Assembly: GCA_003385635.1 (NCBI GenBank)
Contig: QQUY01000002.1
Coordinates: forward strand, 248,001-312,000
From: Acidobacteriota bacterium
Lineage (GTDB): Bacteria > Acidobacteriota > Blastocatellia > Pyrinomonadales > Pyrinomonadaceae
Direction: 5' to 3'
DNA: 64,000 nucleotides
Positions 44,893 to 54,130 of the stretch are shown here, piece by piece (position 1 is the first letter of the stretch; every line of letters starts with the position of its first letter). The notes below the pieces were generated by a model. It had not been told where the DNA came from, did no database searches, and was given only the letters and a program-made list of their open reading frames with translations. The translations under genes and the position numbers were made by a program.

Positions 44893-46050
44893 TCACGGCG
44901 AACCGGGTCGCCGCCTCGCTGTGTCAGCCGACTTATCGACTCCCAGCTTCTCGAGTGCGGCGTTGTGGGCGGTTTCTATCGCATCCCCTTCGGTCGGCAG
45001 ATCTGGCACCACGCCGGTCATGTTCCAATTGGAATTAGTCTTTGCGTGGACTACCCGGGCGATCGGAATCGTCGCGACAAATCCGTCCGCAAGCGTGAAT
45101 GGCCCGGCCGAATGCGCGCCGATCTTGCCGGCTCCGGTCGTCGCGCCGACCACCGTTGCACGCCCGTGCTTCTGCATCGTGTAAGAGAAATTCGTCGCCG
45201 CGGAACCGGTCCTCTCATTTATCAGGATATAGACCGGGATCTTGTCGAGCCGCTTGTTTGGAAGTTCAGTTTCCGTATAGAACTCCTGAGTATCGCCAAT
45301 TCTCATCTCCCTACTGAACAGAAGCGTCTTTTCGGCTGGGAAGAAGTAGCTCATAAAGTAAGATATGAATCCACCGAAGCCACCCGGATTGTCCCTCAGG
45401 TCAATGATCATTGCGTCAGTGTTTCCCAGGAAACCCATCGCGGAGTCGAGCGTCGGCCTGGCCTCGTTGATCTGCGGAATGAGCTCGAGTTTCAGATACC
45501 CGACGTTGCCGTCCAGCACCTCGAGCTTGCGAAAGAAGAAGTTCTTCTTGCTGTCGCTGCTTCTTGTCATGCCCGGCGGAGGGCCGCGCCTCGCTCCGGG
45601 GGATTCGCCAGTGCCATCGTTATCATCCGCGGAAGCTGCTCGTGTCATCTGCTCGAGGCGTTCGACGAGCTGAGGGTGATAAATGACATTGAAGTGCTGG
45701 TCGTTCGTGTATTCTCTCAATTCCATTGTCAGCGCTCTTCCGAATGCAAAAGCGTCTCCGTTGTCCTTGTAGGCACCGGAAGCGAACTTCCTCTCGATGT
45801 GGTCGGCCAGCTCCTTCGCTCTATCGCGCAGAATGTAACCTTCGACAATGCTGTTCTTGAGCTCGTCGACCACAGCGCGCTTCTGATCTTCGGTGATCTT
45901 GACGGCTTCGGCTTCTTCCCTGGTCGGCAGTCCGGCCATGATTCCCTGGGGATTGGCCTGTGAAACGGTGGCGATCAACATCGCGAGAAGAGATAGTCCT
46001 TGTATGTGTTTGGCGGTCCAAAACGGACGCTGCAATTTTTTAGATCCCAT
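44893..46050 (-). CDS. S41 family C-terminal-processing-like peptidase
   Basis: This 385-aa protein has a signal peptide (LSLLAMLIATVSQANPQG). The S41 core follows: VGYLKLELIPQINEARPTL, MIIDLRDNPGGFGGFISYFMS, PVYILINERTGSAATNFSYTMQ with the catalytic Ser in TGSAA, and VVGATTGAGKIGAHSAG. It lacks a clear PDZ domain. Such proteins cleave peptides or act as interphotoreceptor-binding-like hydrolases. GGAG lies 7 nt before the ATG. It is 37 bp downstream of the DUF1579-like gene and 180 bp upstream of the TetR gene. Confidence 0.92.
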   Translation of the reverse strand: MGSKKLQRPFWTAKHIQGLSLLAMLIATVSQANPQGIMAGLPTREEAEAVKITEDQKRAVVDELKNSIVEGYILRDRAKELADHIERKFASGAYKDNGDAFAFGRALTMELREYTNDQHFNVIYHPQLVERLEQMTRAASADDNDGTGESPGARRGPPPGMTRSSDSKKNFFFRKLEVLDGNVGYLKLELIPQINEARPTLDSAMGFLGNTDAMIIDLRDNPGGFGGFISYFMSYFFPAEKTLLFSREMRIGDTQEFYTETELPNKRLDKIPVYILINERTGSAATNFSYTMQKHGRATVVGATTGAGKIGAHSAGPFTLADGFVATIPIARVVHAKTNSNWNMTGVVPDLPTEGDAIETAHNAALEKLGVDKSADTARRRPGSP

Positions 46051-46087
46051 TGTTTTTCTCCTTCAGCCTCCGCTTTCGAAGCAGAGA

Positions 46088-46642
46088 CTAGTTCTCTTCC
46101 GCCTTCCTATAAATGTATTCGGACTGCAGAAAATATTCTCCTTTCTGATCCTTCATATAGATCTCGTGGCGGAAGGTCCCGTCCTCGAGGAAGACGTATT
46201 CCCACCTGATATCGAGGCTGGGCCCGATTCCCCATTGCGGATAGTTTTCCATGCCCTTGAATTTAATGCGCGAGTCACTTACCTCGCCGACGAGAAAAAG
46301 GGCGCTTGCCCGTGCAGAGTTGCCGTCTATCTGGAAAAGCTCGAACCGCTTGTGAGCCCCCGAGAAGTTCATAAATATCTCGCCCTTGTATCGGCCGCCG
46401 AGCTCGAATTCCTCCCTGAGCTGTCCTTCGGAGTAATGCTGCCGGATCGACGACTTCCCGTTAAGGCTTCGGAAATCGGAGTCCGGACCCTGCCGGATCC
46501 TTCCCTCGATATCCCAGTCGCCGATCATCTTTTTCATTAGTCCGGCCCCGTTGCTGTCGTCATTCTTAAAGCCGTGGACATCCGCCGGACTCAGGAGCCC
46601 TAACATCGTAAGCACGAGAAAGTACAGAAGTATGAATTTCAT
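46088..46642 (-). CDS. Secreted DUF1579-like protein
   Basis: This 184-aa protein has a signal peptide (LLYFLVLTMLGLLSPADVHG). The mature part resembles DUF1579-like beta-barrel proteins: MKKMIGDWDIEGRIRQ, GKSSIRQHYSEGQLREEF, FELFQIDGNSA and RWEYVFLEDGTFRHEIYM. Its function is unknown. It may be co-transcribed with the S41 gene (37-bp gap). It is divergent from the BlaI gene, with 237 bp between starts. Confidence 0.8.
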   Translation of the reverse strand: MKFILLYFLVLTMLGLLSPADVHGFKNDDSNGAGLMKKMIGDWDIEGRIRQGPDSDFRSLNGKSSIRQHYSEGQLREEFELGGRYKGEIFMNFSGAHKRFELFQIDGNSARASALFLVGEVSDSRIKFKGMENYPQWGIGPSLDIRWEYVFLEDGTFRHEIYMKDQKGEYFLQSEYIYRKAEEN

Positions 46643-46820
46643 AGTTCCCGACTATATACATACACGCCTGTATGTTTGTTAAGAAATTGTAAAACTTGCC
46701 GATTCTCTTTCACTGTCGTTCCTGACTCGTTGCTGAGGGAGGGGCTGATCGGATCTCGCAGACCGGCAATTCGTTTAGGTCGGATCCTCTTCCGTTTCAA
46801 AAGCATTGTGAAAGAAATTC

Positions 46821-46876
46821 TTGACATGCTACGAATGTAGCACTATGCTACGTTCATAGCACATCGGAAAGGAGAG
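46821..46876 (+). promoter_or_regulatory. Promoter with overlapping BlaI-type operators and RBS
   Basis: TTGACA (46821-46826), a 17-bp spacer and TATGCT (46844-46849) form a strong promoter. GCTACGAATGTAGC (46828-46841) fills the spacer and GCTACGTTCATAGC (46847-46860) overlaps the -10 and start point. These dyads fit BlaI/MecI operators. GGAAAGGAGAG (46866-46876) is the RBS of the following gene. Confidence 0.85.
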
Positions 46877-46879
46877 ACT

Positions 46880-47272
46880 ATGAGCCTGCCGCCCATTGAG
46901 AACCTGTCTCGCCGTGAACGCGAGATTATGAACGCGCTATTTTCGATCGGAGACCGAGCATCCGTCGAAGATGTACGTCAGCTGCTGACCGACCCGCCCA
47001 GCTATTCCGCTGTGCGGGCGATGCTCGTAAAGCTGGAGTCGAAAGGCTACGTCAACCATCACGAAGAAGGGCTCAAATACGTATATGTCCCGACCATCCC
47101 GCGGCAAAAAGCACAGCGTAACGCGCTCGATGAGATCGTAAGGGTCTTCTTTGGCGGCTCACCGGGAGAGACTGCGACCGCGCTGCTGAAGCAGGAAGAC
47201 TGGACCGACGAGGAACTGGATGAACTCCGCGCAAGAATAGACGCGGTTCGCAAGGAAAGGAGTGGAAAATGA
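46880..47272 (+). CDS. BlaI/MecI-family repressor
   Basis: This 130-aa protein is a winged-helix repressor of the BlaI/MecI/CopY family: LSRREREIMNALFSIGDRASVEDVRQLL, PPSYSAVRAMLVKLESKGYVNHHEEGLKYVYVPTI, then a dimerisation helix with FFGGSPGETATALLKQ. It would bind the two dyads in its own promoter and be released when the M56 partner is activated. Its stop overlaps the partner's ATG by 4 bp, so the two are co-translated. Confidence 0.96.
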   Translation: MSLPPIENLSRREREIMNALFSIGDRASVEDVRQLLTDPPSYSAVRAMLVKLESKGYVNHHEEGLKYVYVPTIPRQKAQRNALDEIVRVFFGGSPGETATALLKQEDWTDEELDELRARIDAVRKERSGK

Positions 47273-48879
47273 ACTCATTTTTATCGGAAACGGCACTTTT
47301 GGTAAGTCAGTCCTTCGAACTTTCAATACTGACAAAATCAACTCTGTTACTGGTTCTTGGTCTGGCGATCGCGACCCTGACGATAAAGGCGAAAGCCTCG
47401 ACTCGTCATTTGATCCTCGCGACCACGCTTGTGTCGCTTCTTGCGCTGCCTATGATCGTGTTTGCCTTCCCCTATCTAAGTATCGAGATCCCGACAGCCC
47501 AAACTTATGCACCGGCCTTTTCCGGCACTGCTGAGGCTGTATCGGCTCCTGTCGAGGCGGCAGCAAACGCCGGTCCGGCATCGATTGCTACGGCTTCGGA
47601 AAGCCCCTCTTCGATCTCGTTGGCCGCGATACTTCGAGCCGTTTGGGCCATCGGAAGCCTTCTTTTAATCGTTTCTCTCACTGTAGACCTGTGGCGAGTC
47701 CGCAAGCTGAGACGAAACGGTTTGCCGGACAAAGGTATGAGGGACCTGAAAGACGATATAACCTCAGCTAAAGGCATTGCGAGACCGGTTGAGATCCTGA
47801 TGCACGAGGATATTCAGTCGCCGGTAACCTATGGACTGATCCGACCGATAATAATGCTGCCGGTCGATTCGAAGGAATGGTCGGAGGCCGACCTGCGCCG
47901 TGCGATCATCCACGAGCTTGAACACATAAAGCGCGGCGACTGGGGCACACAGCTGACCGCCCGAGCAGTATGCGCTTTTTACTGGTTCAATCCGTTGGTC
48001 TGGATGGCGTGGCGAAAGCTATGCCTGGAAGCTGAACGCGCTTGCGATGATGCAGTCGTTCAGAACGCCGGACATGTCGAGTATGCCGACCAGCTTGTCA
48101 CCCTTTCGCGACACCTTTCCAAAGCGCATACCCGTTCCGTTCTCAACATGGCCTCGAGAAGCGATCTTTCGAGGCGCGTGACCGCGTTGCTCGACAGCGG
48201 ACAGAAGCGCGGCAGAGCGGGACTTCTTGCCGCCGCGGGATCTGTCATTGTCGCGGGGGCGGTTGTGTTCTCGATCGGACCTCTGCACGCGGTCGCCCAG
48301 TCAAAGGCTGCTCCGCTGCCGTCCGGTAACGAGAAAGTCTCGGACCCGGCTGATCGTCAGGATTCGCCGCTTGATCGGGCGTTGTTTGCCGCCGCCGAAG
48401 AAGGCCAAACAGACGAGATCGAAAAACTGCTTGCGGCCGGCGCTGATATCAACTGCAAGCTTGACGGTGACGGAAGCCCCCTGATCGGCGCTTCCCGGAA
48501 CGGTCATACGGATGCGGTGACGCTTTTGCTCAGCCGCGGAGCCGACGTGAATATGGCGGTCGAAGGAGACGGAAGCCCCCTGATCGTTGCAGCGCGCGAA
48601 GGGCACCTGAAGATCGTCGAACTCCTTCTGGACCGCGGAGCGAGCATCGATCTCTATGTTCCGAGCGACGAGAATGCGCTGATCTCGGCCAGCGGCGCCG
48701 GCCAGCTCGAAGTCGTAAAGCTACTGGTTTCGAGAGGGGCGGACATCAACGCCCGGTTCGAAGTTCAGCGGTCGTTTAGGACGGGAGAGACCGAATGGCG
48801 ATCGGCGCTCAGCATGGCAAGAAAAGGCGGACATGCAGATGTCGCGGCGTTTCTTGAATCAAATGGCGCGCGTCAATAG
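47269..48879 (+). CDS. M56 (BlaR1-like) membrane metallopeptidase with C-terminal ankyrin repeats
   Basis: This 536-aa protein has four membrane segments: about residues 20-40, 48-68, 122-142 and 322-342. The M56 zinc site HELEH is at residues 215-219. After the last helix the chain, predicted to be outside, has five ankyrin repeats from about residue 375 to the end (DRALFAAAEEGQTDEIEKLLAAGADIN, GSPLIVAAREGHLKIVELLLDRG). In BlaR1 this position holds a penicillin-binding sensor domain. Here ankyrins would sense a protein or other ligand, and the metallopeptidase would relay to the BlaI-type repressor. Confidence 0.92.
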   Translation: MNSFLSETALLVSQSFELSILTKSTLLLVLGLAIATLTIKAKASTRHLILATTLVSLLALPMIVFAFPYLSIEIPTAQTYAPAFSGTAEAVSAPVEAAANAGPASIATASESPSSISLAAILRAVWAIGSLLLIVSLTVDLWRVRKLRRNGLPDKGMRDLKDDITSAKGIARPVEILMHEDIQSPVTYGLIRPIIMLPVDSKEWSEADLRRAIIHELEHIKRGDWGTQLTARAVCAFYWFNPLVWMAWRKLCLEAERACDDAVVQNAGHVEYADQLVTLSRHLSKAHTRSVLNMASRSDLSRRVTALLDSGQKRGRAGLLAAAGSVIVAGAVVFSIGPLHAVAQSKAAPLPSGNEKVSDPADRQDSPLDRALFAAAEEGQTDEIEKLLAAGADINCKLDGDGSPLIGASRNGHTDAVTLLLSRGADVNMAVEGDGSPLIVAAREGHLKIVELLLDRGASIDLYVPSDENALISASGAGQLEVVKLLVSRGADINARFEVQRSFRTGETEWRSALSMARKGGHADVAAFLESNGARQ

Positions 48880-49040
48880 CAACCACGACTCAAAAAGTCG
48901 GTTTATTCCTTAACCATAGTGTTTCGGATCGATCAACTCGCCGGCGCCTGCCCGCCGGCAGAGGGGAAGTGTGCTCAAATCTATTGCGATCGGCGGCAAA
49001 CCTGAATAGGCCGAGTTGCCGAAAGAGCCTGGAAACGATT

Positions 49041-50735
49041 ATGAAACTCAACAAGGAAATCGTCGCGAAATTTTTTCTCCTTGCTTCTGTCTGTCTTCTT
49101 TTGCTGCCGGCCGCTGTCTGCGCACAACGCGGAATGACGACGGAGCAATGGCGCGAAGACATCGAGTTCCTCCGCTCCGAACTTCCGAAGAGGCACCTCA
49201 ACCTTTACCACACGACTCCGAGAAACGAATTCGAAAAGGCCTTCGACGATCTCTCCAGGCGGCTGCCGGAACTTGAAGATCATGAGGTAATTGTTGAGCT
49301 GTCGCGAATTACCGCGTTGATCGGCGACGGTCACTCCGGCATTCGCCTTTATTCGGACACGAAGATCGCGTTCAGCTCACTTCCTATAAGACTTTATATG
49401 TACGAGGACGGCTTGTTCGTCCAGAAGATCGACAAAGGGTTCGCCGATTATGCGGGCGCACGTGTGACCAAAATCGGACACCTGGCCGCGGCAGATGCAG
49501 TCGAGGCCGTCACCCCCCTTATAGCAAGGGACAACGAAATGTGGGCCAGGTTTTATGCGCCTTACTTCTTGACCACTCCCGAAATACTCCATTCACTTCG
49601 AATAACAAAAGACCACAGGTCAGCAGCTTTTGAACTTGAAAAGGACGGGAAACGGGCGACGGTCACTTTCAAGCCGAAGGGCAGATTGCTTCTGGAAGGG
49701 CACGCGCAGACAGAGAAAGGGATCGATGGAATGGACCTGGTCGACGCGCGCGACCCGGCTGTCCCGGTGCCGCTCTGGCAGAAACGAGATCCCGAAGACA
49801 GCTATTGGTTCGAGTATCTGCCTGACTCAAAGACGCTCTACCTCAGATATAACGAGGTTCAGAATAAGGAAGGCGAGAGCATTCAGGAGTTCACCGACCG
49901 AATGTTCGGGTTCATAGATAAGAACGATGTGGAGCGTCTGGTCGTAGACGTCCGCTGGAACCGGGGCGGCAGCAATCTGCGCTCGCGCCCGTTGCTCCTC
50001 GGGATCATAAGATCGAAACTCAATAAGCGCGGCAAGCTGTTCCTGATCACGGGCCGAAGGACCTTCTCTGCCGCTCAGTACTTCGTCAACGAGATGGAGA
50101 TGTATACGAACGCTGTCGTCGTCGGAGAACCGACCGCGTCGCACGTGAATCCTTACGGCGACAATTACAAAATAGTCCTTCCGAACAGCGGAATCACGGT
50201 CCGCGCCTCGTTCGTCAGGTTCGAGCAAATGGGGCCGTGGGACAAACGGAAATGGACCGCGCCTGAGATCGCTGCCGAGCTAACATCCGAGCAATACAGA
50301 AAGGGGATAGACCCGTCGATGGAGGCGATTCTGAGCTTCTCGAACGGGCCCGCTCCATTTGAGTTGATCCAGAGGACGCTCGTCGGAGACGGTCTGACGG
50401 CGGCGATCGATCTGTTACGCGAGTTCAAGGCTGACAAAAAGAACAAGTACTTGGACACCGAACGGTTCGTGAACAACTTCGGGTATCAGTTGCTTTTGGA
50501 GAAGAAGTTCGAGGATGCGATCCGAGTGTTCAAGTTGAACACAGAATACTATCCGGACAGGGCAAACCCTTACGATAGCCTTGGAGAAGCGTACGAGGCC
50601 GCGGACCAGCTTGAGCTTGCGAAAATAAGTTACGAGATTGGTTCAAAAAAGGCTAAGCAGCTCGGGGACACGGAACTTGCCGAGTTGATAGAAAGGAATC
50701 TCAAGAGGGTATCGGACAAATTGAGATCGCAGTGA
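49041..50735 (+). CDS. S41-like serine peptidase with C-terminal TPRs
   Basis: This 564-aa exported protein has a signal peptide ending PAAVCAQ, then REDIEFLRSELPKRHLNLYHTT, a helical region, and an S41-type core: VERLVVDVRWNRGGSNLRSRPLL, FLITGRRTFSAAQYFVNEME (probable catalytic Ser in RTFSAAQ) and VGEPTASHVNPYG. The C-terminal ~90 residues form tetratricopeptide-like repeats (FGYQLLLEKKFEDAIRVFKLNTEYYPD). The gene begins 161 bp after the M56-ankyrin gene on the same strand and is the first candidate for control by that pair. The long upstream part of the ORF from 48969 is not supported. Confidence 0.9.
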   Translation: MKLNKEIVAKFFLLASVCLLLLPAAVCAQRGMTTEQWREDIEFLRSELPKRHLNLYHTTPRNEFEKAFDDLSRRLPELEDHEVIVELSRITALIGDGHSGIRLYSDTKIAFSSLPIRLYMYEDGLFVQKIDKGFADYAGARVTKIGHLAAADAVEAVTPLIARDNEMWARFYAPYFLTTPEILHSLRITKDHRSAAFELEKDGKRATVTFKPKGRLLLEGHAQTEKGIDGMDLVDARDPAVPVPLWQKRDPEDSYWFEYLPDSKTLYLRYNEVQNKEGESIQEFTDRMFGFIDKNDVERLVVDVRWNRGGSNLRSRPLLLGIIRSKLNKRGKLFLITGRRTFSAAQYFVNEMEMYTNAVVVGEPTASHVNPYGDNYKIVLPNSGITVRASFVRFEQMGPWDKRKWTAPEIAAELTSEQYRKGIDPSMEAILSFSNGPAPFELIQRTLVGDGLTAAIDLLREFKADKKNKYLDTERFVNNFGYQLLLEKKFEDAIRVFKLNTEYYPDRANPYDSLGEAYEAADQLELAKISYEIGSKKAKQLGDTELAELIERNLKRVSDKLRSQ

Positions 50736-50812
50736 TTCCCGAGCGGAAACCGAACTCGCAACATTGTTCAGCTGCGGTGGGCCCGGCAGTGGGGCTAGGA
50801 CAGATCATCCCC

Positions 50813-51307
50813 TCATTCAAGAAGAGCGGCGACGATATGGGCCGCAGATACAAGAGTCGCTATCACCGTACGTAACCAGTTCCAGCGAAGCCAGGGAATC
50901 TCAAACCTGGCGCGTTCTTCGGCAAGTTCCTTCTCAGAAAGCTTTTCAAGATCGAGAGCCTGAAGCCGGTTATTGAGAGGAACGTTAACGACGGCGGTCG
51001 GCACCTGGACACCCAGAATGTAGACAGCCGACGCCGCGACGACCAAGATCCGTTCAATGCCTTCCATCTGCCAGACCGAAAGCACTCCCGCGGCGATGGC
51101 TGCGAAAGCCGACCCGACCCACACGATGATAAACACGGGATGATTATTCTGGATGACTAGGTCCATCGCCTTGAACGACCTTAGAAACTCGAGATCGCCA
51201 AGCGCGCCGATCCCCGGCATCACGACGATCGCGAAAGCGAAAAGAAAACCGGCGACCAAAGTACAAAGCAGCGCCGCGGCAGGCAATAGCAGATCGATCA
51301 GTTCCAT
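50813..51307 (-). CDS. DUF1772 membrane protein (anthrone oxygenase-like)
   Basis: This 164-aa protein has four membrane helices (LLLPAAALLCTLVAGFLFAFAI, FIIVWVGSAFAAIAAGVLS) and matches DUF1772, which includes anthrone oxygenases. It keeps the conserved central RFKAMDLVIQNNHP-like segment and the C-terminal PWLRWNWLRTVIATLVSAAHIVAA. Its activity here is unknown. GGGAG precedes the ATG at 51307. It lies on the same strand as the NmrA and AraC genes, with 126 bp from the NmrA gene. Confidence 0.85.
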   Translation of the reverse strand: MELIDLLLPAAALLCTLVAGFLFAFAIVVMPGIGALGDLEFLRSFKAMDLVIQNNHPVFIIVWVGSAFAAIAAGVLSVWQMEGIERILVVAASAVYILGVQVPTAVVNVPLNNRLQALDLEKLSEKELAEERARFEIPWLRWNWLRTVIATLVSAAHIVAALLE

Positions 51308-51433
51308 AGGTACTCCCGGTGCTACACCGTTTGAAGCGTAGAAAGCGTAGGGGAAACAGGAGGATCATCGATCCTCCAATGATCAGAAAAAGACCTTACA
51401 AAGAAAGCAGAATTCTATTAGAAATACCTGCGA

Positions 51434-52291
51434 TCAAGCTGTTTCCCATACTCCGGCCTTCGCTATGTCACGTGCATAATCGGAGAAGTCCTTTGGCTTC
51501 CTTCCCAAAGCCCTCTGAACGCCATCGGTAACATAGGAATTTCTGCCGTCTAGAACCGTTGAGAAAAGGTAGTCCATTATCCAAACGACGTCTTTCGGCG
51601 CTCCGCTTTCCCGGATGTGACCTACAAAAGCTTCGTGCGGGATCTCGACATATTCGATCGGTCTGTTCGTCACGTCAGACAGATCCGAAGCGACATCGGC
51701 AAAGCTCATCAGGCGCGGGCCCGTAACTTCATAAACTTCACCGCCGTGGCCGTCCTCCGTTAAAGCAGCCAGCGCCACGTCGGCAATGTCATGGACATCG
51801 ACAAAGGGTTCTTTCGTGCTTCCGGCAGGAAGCGTTATTTGACCGGAAAGGACCATTTCGATAAAGGCACCTTCGGAGAAGTTCTGGTTGAACCAGCTCG
51901 CCCGGACTATCGTCCATTCGAGACCGCTTTCCTGAACGATCCTCTCACTGGCCTGAGCTTCTTCCTCTCCGCGGCCTGAAAGCAGTACCAGCTTCTTTAC
52001 TCCCTTCTTTTTCGCTTTATCGACGAGCGTCCGTATAGAGTCCGTCGCGCCGGGAATAGCCAGATCCGGGGCGAAACTGATGTAGACAGATTCGACTCCT
52101 TCGAGACACGCGTCCCATCCGGCCTCGTTACCCCAGTCAAACGAAGGAGACGCAGAACGGGAACCGATCCGGACTGGGACGCCCTTTTCTTTGAGACCGG
52201 CTACGATTCGTCTTCCGGTTTTTCCCGTACCGCCGATCACGAGAGTCAAACCTCTGTTGTTTGCTTCTTTCTTTTTATTTTCGTTTTTCAT
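51434..52291 (-). CDS. NmrA-like NAD(P)-binding oxidoreductase
   Basis: This 285-aa protein has an N-terminal Rossmann fold (LTLVIGGTGKTGRRIVAGL, with GGTGKTG) and resembles the NmrA/HSCARG atypical short-chain dehydrogenases, such as azoreductase-like or NAD(P)H:quinone-sensing proteins. Later segments are VESVYISFAPDLAIP, WTIVRASWFNQNFSEG and the C-terminal GVQRALGRKPKDFSDYARDIA. GGAG within the first ATG codon region is 7 nt before the second ATG (52291), which is why that start was chosen. It is directly downstream of the AraC gene, a likely operon or regulator-target pair. Confidence 0.9.
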   Translation of the reverse strand: MKNENKKKEANNRGLTLVIGGTGKTGRRIVAGLKEKGVPVRIGSRSASPSFDWGNEAGWDACLEGVESVYISFAPDLAIPGATDSIRTLVDKAKKKGVKKLVLLSGRGEEEAQASERIVQESGLEWTIVRASWFNQNFSEGAFIEMVLSGQITLPAGSTKEPFVDVHDIADVALAALTEDGHGGEVYEVTGPRLMSFADVASDLSDVTNRPIEYVEIPHEAFVGHIRESGAPKDVVWIMDYLFSTVLDGRNSYVTDGVQRALGRKPKDFSDYARDIAKAGVWETA

Positions 52292-52396
52292 AGTTTGCTC
52301 CATTTCTTTTCAACAATGGGCAAACTATAGCCGGATGATGCGGGCAGATTCTTGACGCTCAGTGCCAATGTATTGACCGAACACGCCAGAGAGGAT

Positions 52397-53410
52397 TCAG
52401 GCGGCGCCTTGAGATGAGTCGAGCCTATAAGATCTGGGCGTTTCTCCTTCCCAGCGCTTGAATGCCCTTGAAAAGGCACTTTGCTCGGAGAAGCCGGTCA
52501 TGAACGCGACCTCGGCAAGCGAATAGTCGGTTTGCTGCAAGAGCCTTCGGGCAAGTTCGCGTCTGGACCTCTCCATAAGCTCGCGGTACGTGAGGTTGTC
52601 TTCCGAGAGCTTTCGCTGAAGCGAACGGCTGCTCATTCCGAGCTGGCGCGCGATGTCTGAGATGGCCGGCGTCCCCTCGCTCAGAGACCTGGAGATCTGT
52701 CTGCATACCATTTGATCCAAAGTCTCGCTTTCTTCCAGCTCCTTAACCTCTGTCTCCAGGTGTTTGTCCAGAAATCGGGAAATGCTTTTGTCACCAAGGC
52801 GGTTTGGAGCATTCAACTGCCCGCGGGTTACAAGAACCGCGTCTTTGTCTGAACCGAAATGTACGGGACAGCCGAAGTACCTCTTATGCTCTTCGATCAT
52901 TTTCGGCTTTGAGTGCTTGAAGTAGACAGCCAGGGGTTTGAACTCGGAGGAGGATACTTCCCTGCTGATCGAAGCGATGCTTGCGATCGTGGCCTCATTC
53001 GAGAGACGCATTCCGAGGGTCCTCTCCCCGGCTCGATGCAGGTGCATCAGTCCCCCGCGAGAGGTCATCTCGACGTCATACGTTGAAACGCTTGTCAGGA
53101 CCCGCGCGTAACGCCCGGCCCGCCTGTAAGATCCGTGAAGGGTTGTAGCGGATTTGAAGGCGAGTCCGAAAGCACCGTAATCATCGCAGCGCATCGCCGC
53201 ACCAGCACGCAACGGTATGGTGACCGGATCTTTATCGACCCCGGCGAGACCCTCGAGAAACGCGTAATAGTCGGCAGCGGACACCATCAGCTTCGGATCG
53301 ACCGAAGCATCCGGATCGATCCCCAATGGTCTCAGCAGTGCGTCTTTATCTACAGAACCGTCAGCGATACCGAGGACCTTTCTGACAAATAAAGAGGTTA
53401 TCCCGCTCAC
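52397..53410 (-). CDS. AraC-family regulator
   Basis: This 337-aa protein has an N-terminal domain of the AraC arabinose-binding-like type (AraC_binding_2/PF12625-like: ADYYAFLEGL, PLRAGAAMRCDDYGAFGLAFKSATTL) and two C-terminal helix-turn-helices: PAISDIARQLGMSSRSLQRKL and SLAEVAFMTGFSEQSAFSRAFKRWEG. It starts at GTG 53410 with AAGG 7 nt upstream. It lies 105 bp upstream of the NmrA gene on the same strand and may regulate it and the DUF1772 gene. Confidence 0.95.
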   Translation of the reverse strand: MSGITSLFVRKVLGIADGSVDKDALLRPLGIDPDASVDPKLMVSAADYYAFLEGLAGVDKDPVTIPLRAGAAMRCDDYGAFGLAFKSATTLHGSYRRAGRYARVLTSVSTYDVEMTSRGGLMHLHRAGERTLGMRLSNEATIASIASISREVSSSEFKPLAVYFKHSKPKMIEEHKRYFGCPVHFGSDKDAVLVTRGQLNAPNRLGDKSISRFLDKHLETEVKELEESETLDQMVCRQISRSLSEGTPAISDIARQLGMSSRSLQRKLSEDNLTYRELMERSRRELARRLLQQTDYSLAEVAFMTGFSEQSAFSRAFKRWEGETPRSYRLDSSQGAA

Positions 53411-53513
53411 GCGACGACCTTAATATATGTGGTCCCCGGCGGCAAAGTTTATGTGAATTTCCGGGCCGGGCTGCGTCCTCTTCTATCCGGACGCTTGCCC
53501 TTCGCCGGCTCAA

Positions 53514-53675
53514 TCAGTTGCCCCTCGTTGAAACGGGGGGCAACTGAATGAAACATGATCCGCGGGCTGCGCGGCGCTCCGTCAGGTGTCCAAATCTAGC
53601 AAAAGACATTCAGCCCCGACGGGGCTGGTTCTACGTTGGCACACCCGTGCTCCGGACATTTGGCTCCGATGGAGC
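53514..53675. repeat. Solitary end palindrome and second-family hairpins
   Basis: The palindrome TCAGTTGCCCCTCGTT with its matching arm spans 53514-53547. After it come a GCTCCGTCAGG remnant, TTCAGCCCCGACGGGGCTGG (about 53610) and GGCTCCGATGGAGCC (about 53661). An ORF that begins at 53548 in this DNA is a chance extension of the toxin reading frame. Confidence 0.8.
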
Positions 53676-53712
53676 CGGTAAACCTCAAATCGATAAAGGA
53701 TGCCGACCTTTT

Positions 53713-53741
53713 TTGACAACTATCCTACGCCGTAGTATATT
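53713..53741 (+). promoter_or_regulatory. Promoter of the second toxin-antitoxin operon
   Basis: TTGACA (53713-53718), a 17-bp spacer and TATATT (53736-53741). CTACGCCGTAG in the spacer is a perfect small palindrome and a likely operator. The toxin GTG is only 7 nt after the -10 box. Confidence 0.7.
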
Positions 53742-53748
53742 TCAGGTC

Positions 53749-54099
53749 GTGAATGGTCCTCACCTGTTTACTTTCATTGAGCTGCCGGTCTTTGTTGAAG
53801 ATATCGATAGCACAGGCTCACTCGACATACTTTACGCGATTCAGGCTGACCTGCTTGAAGATCCTGAACGAGGCGCCGTAATTCCGGGAACCGGAGGATT
53901 GAGAAAAGCGAGAGTTGCCGACAAACGGAAGAAGAAAGGAAAGAGCGGTAGTTATAGATACATGTACCTTTACCTGAAGCACGCGGGAGTCATCTATCTG
54001 ATCCTTCTGTTCGCCAAAAGTGATTTTGTAAACATATCGGAAGCTCAAAAAAAGGAGCTCGCCAGGATATCCAGGGACATAAAGCTGAGATACAAGTAA
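53749..54099 (+). CDS. HigB/RelE-like toxin
   Basis: This 116-aa protein is a RelE-superfamily toxin: FIELPVFVEDIDSTGSLDILYAIQADLLEDPERGAVIPGTGGLRKARVADKRKKKGKSGSYR, then YLKHAGVIYLILLFAKSDFVNISEAQKKELARI. The GGLRKAR and YLILLFAK...KKEL pattern is the HigB/DUF1044-like family. The GTG at 53749 is the first start consistent with the promoter; it would make a leaderless message. The antitoxin gene follows 31 bp later. Confidence 0.88.
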   Translation: MNGPHLFTFIELPVFVEDIDSTGSLDILYAIQADLLEDPERGAVIPGTGGLRKARVADKRKKKGKSGSYRYMYLYLKHAGVIYLILLFAKSDFVNISEAQKKELARISRDIKLRYK

Positions 54100-54130
54100 T
54101 CAAGAGAAAGAGAGGAGCCAGCACAAGACA

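Noticed and set aside
44878..45963. Plus-strand ORF of 361 aa
   Set aside because: It lies wholly opposite the S41 peptidase gene, which has a signal peptide, RBS and catalytic motifs. The plus-strand translation has no domain or start signal.
53548..53748. N-terminal extension of the second toxin to 53548
   Set aside because: The extra 67 residues are translated from palindromic repeat DNA and the promoter; the promoter (53713-53741) lies inside this stretch.
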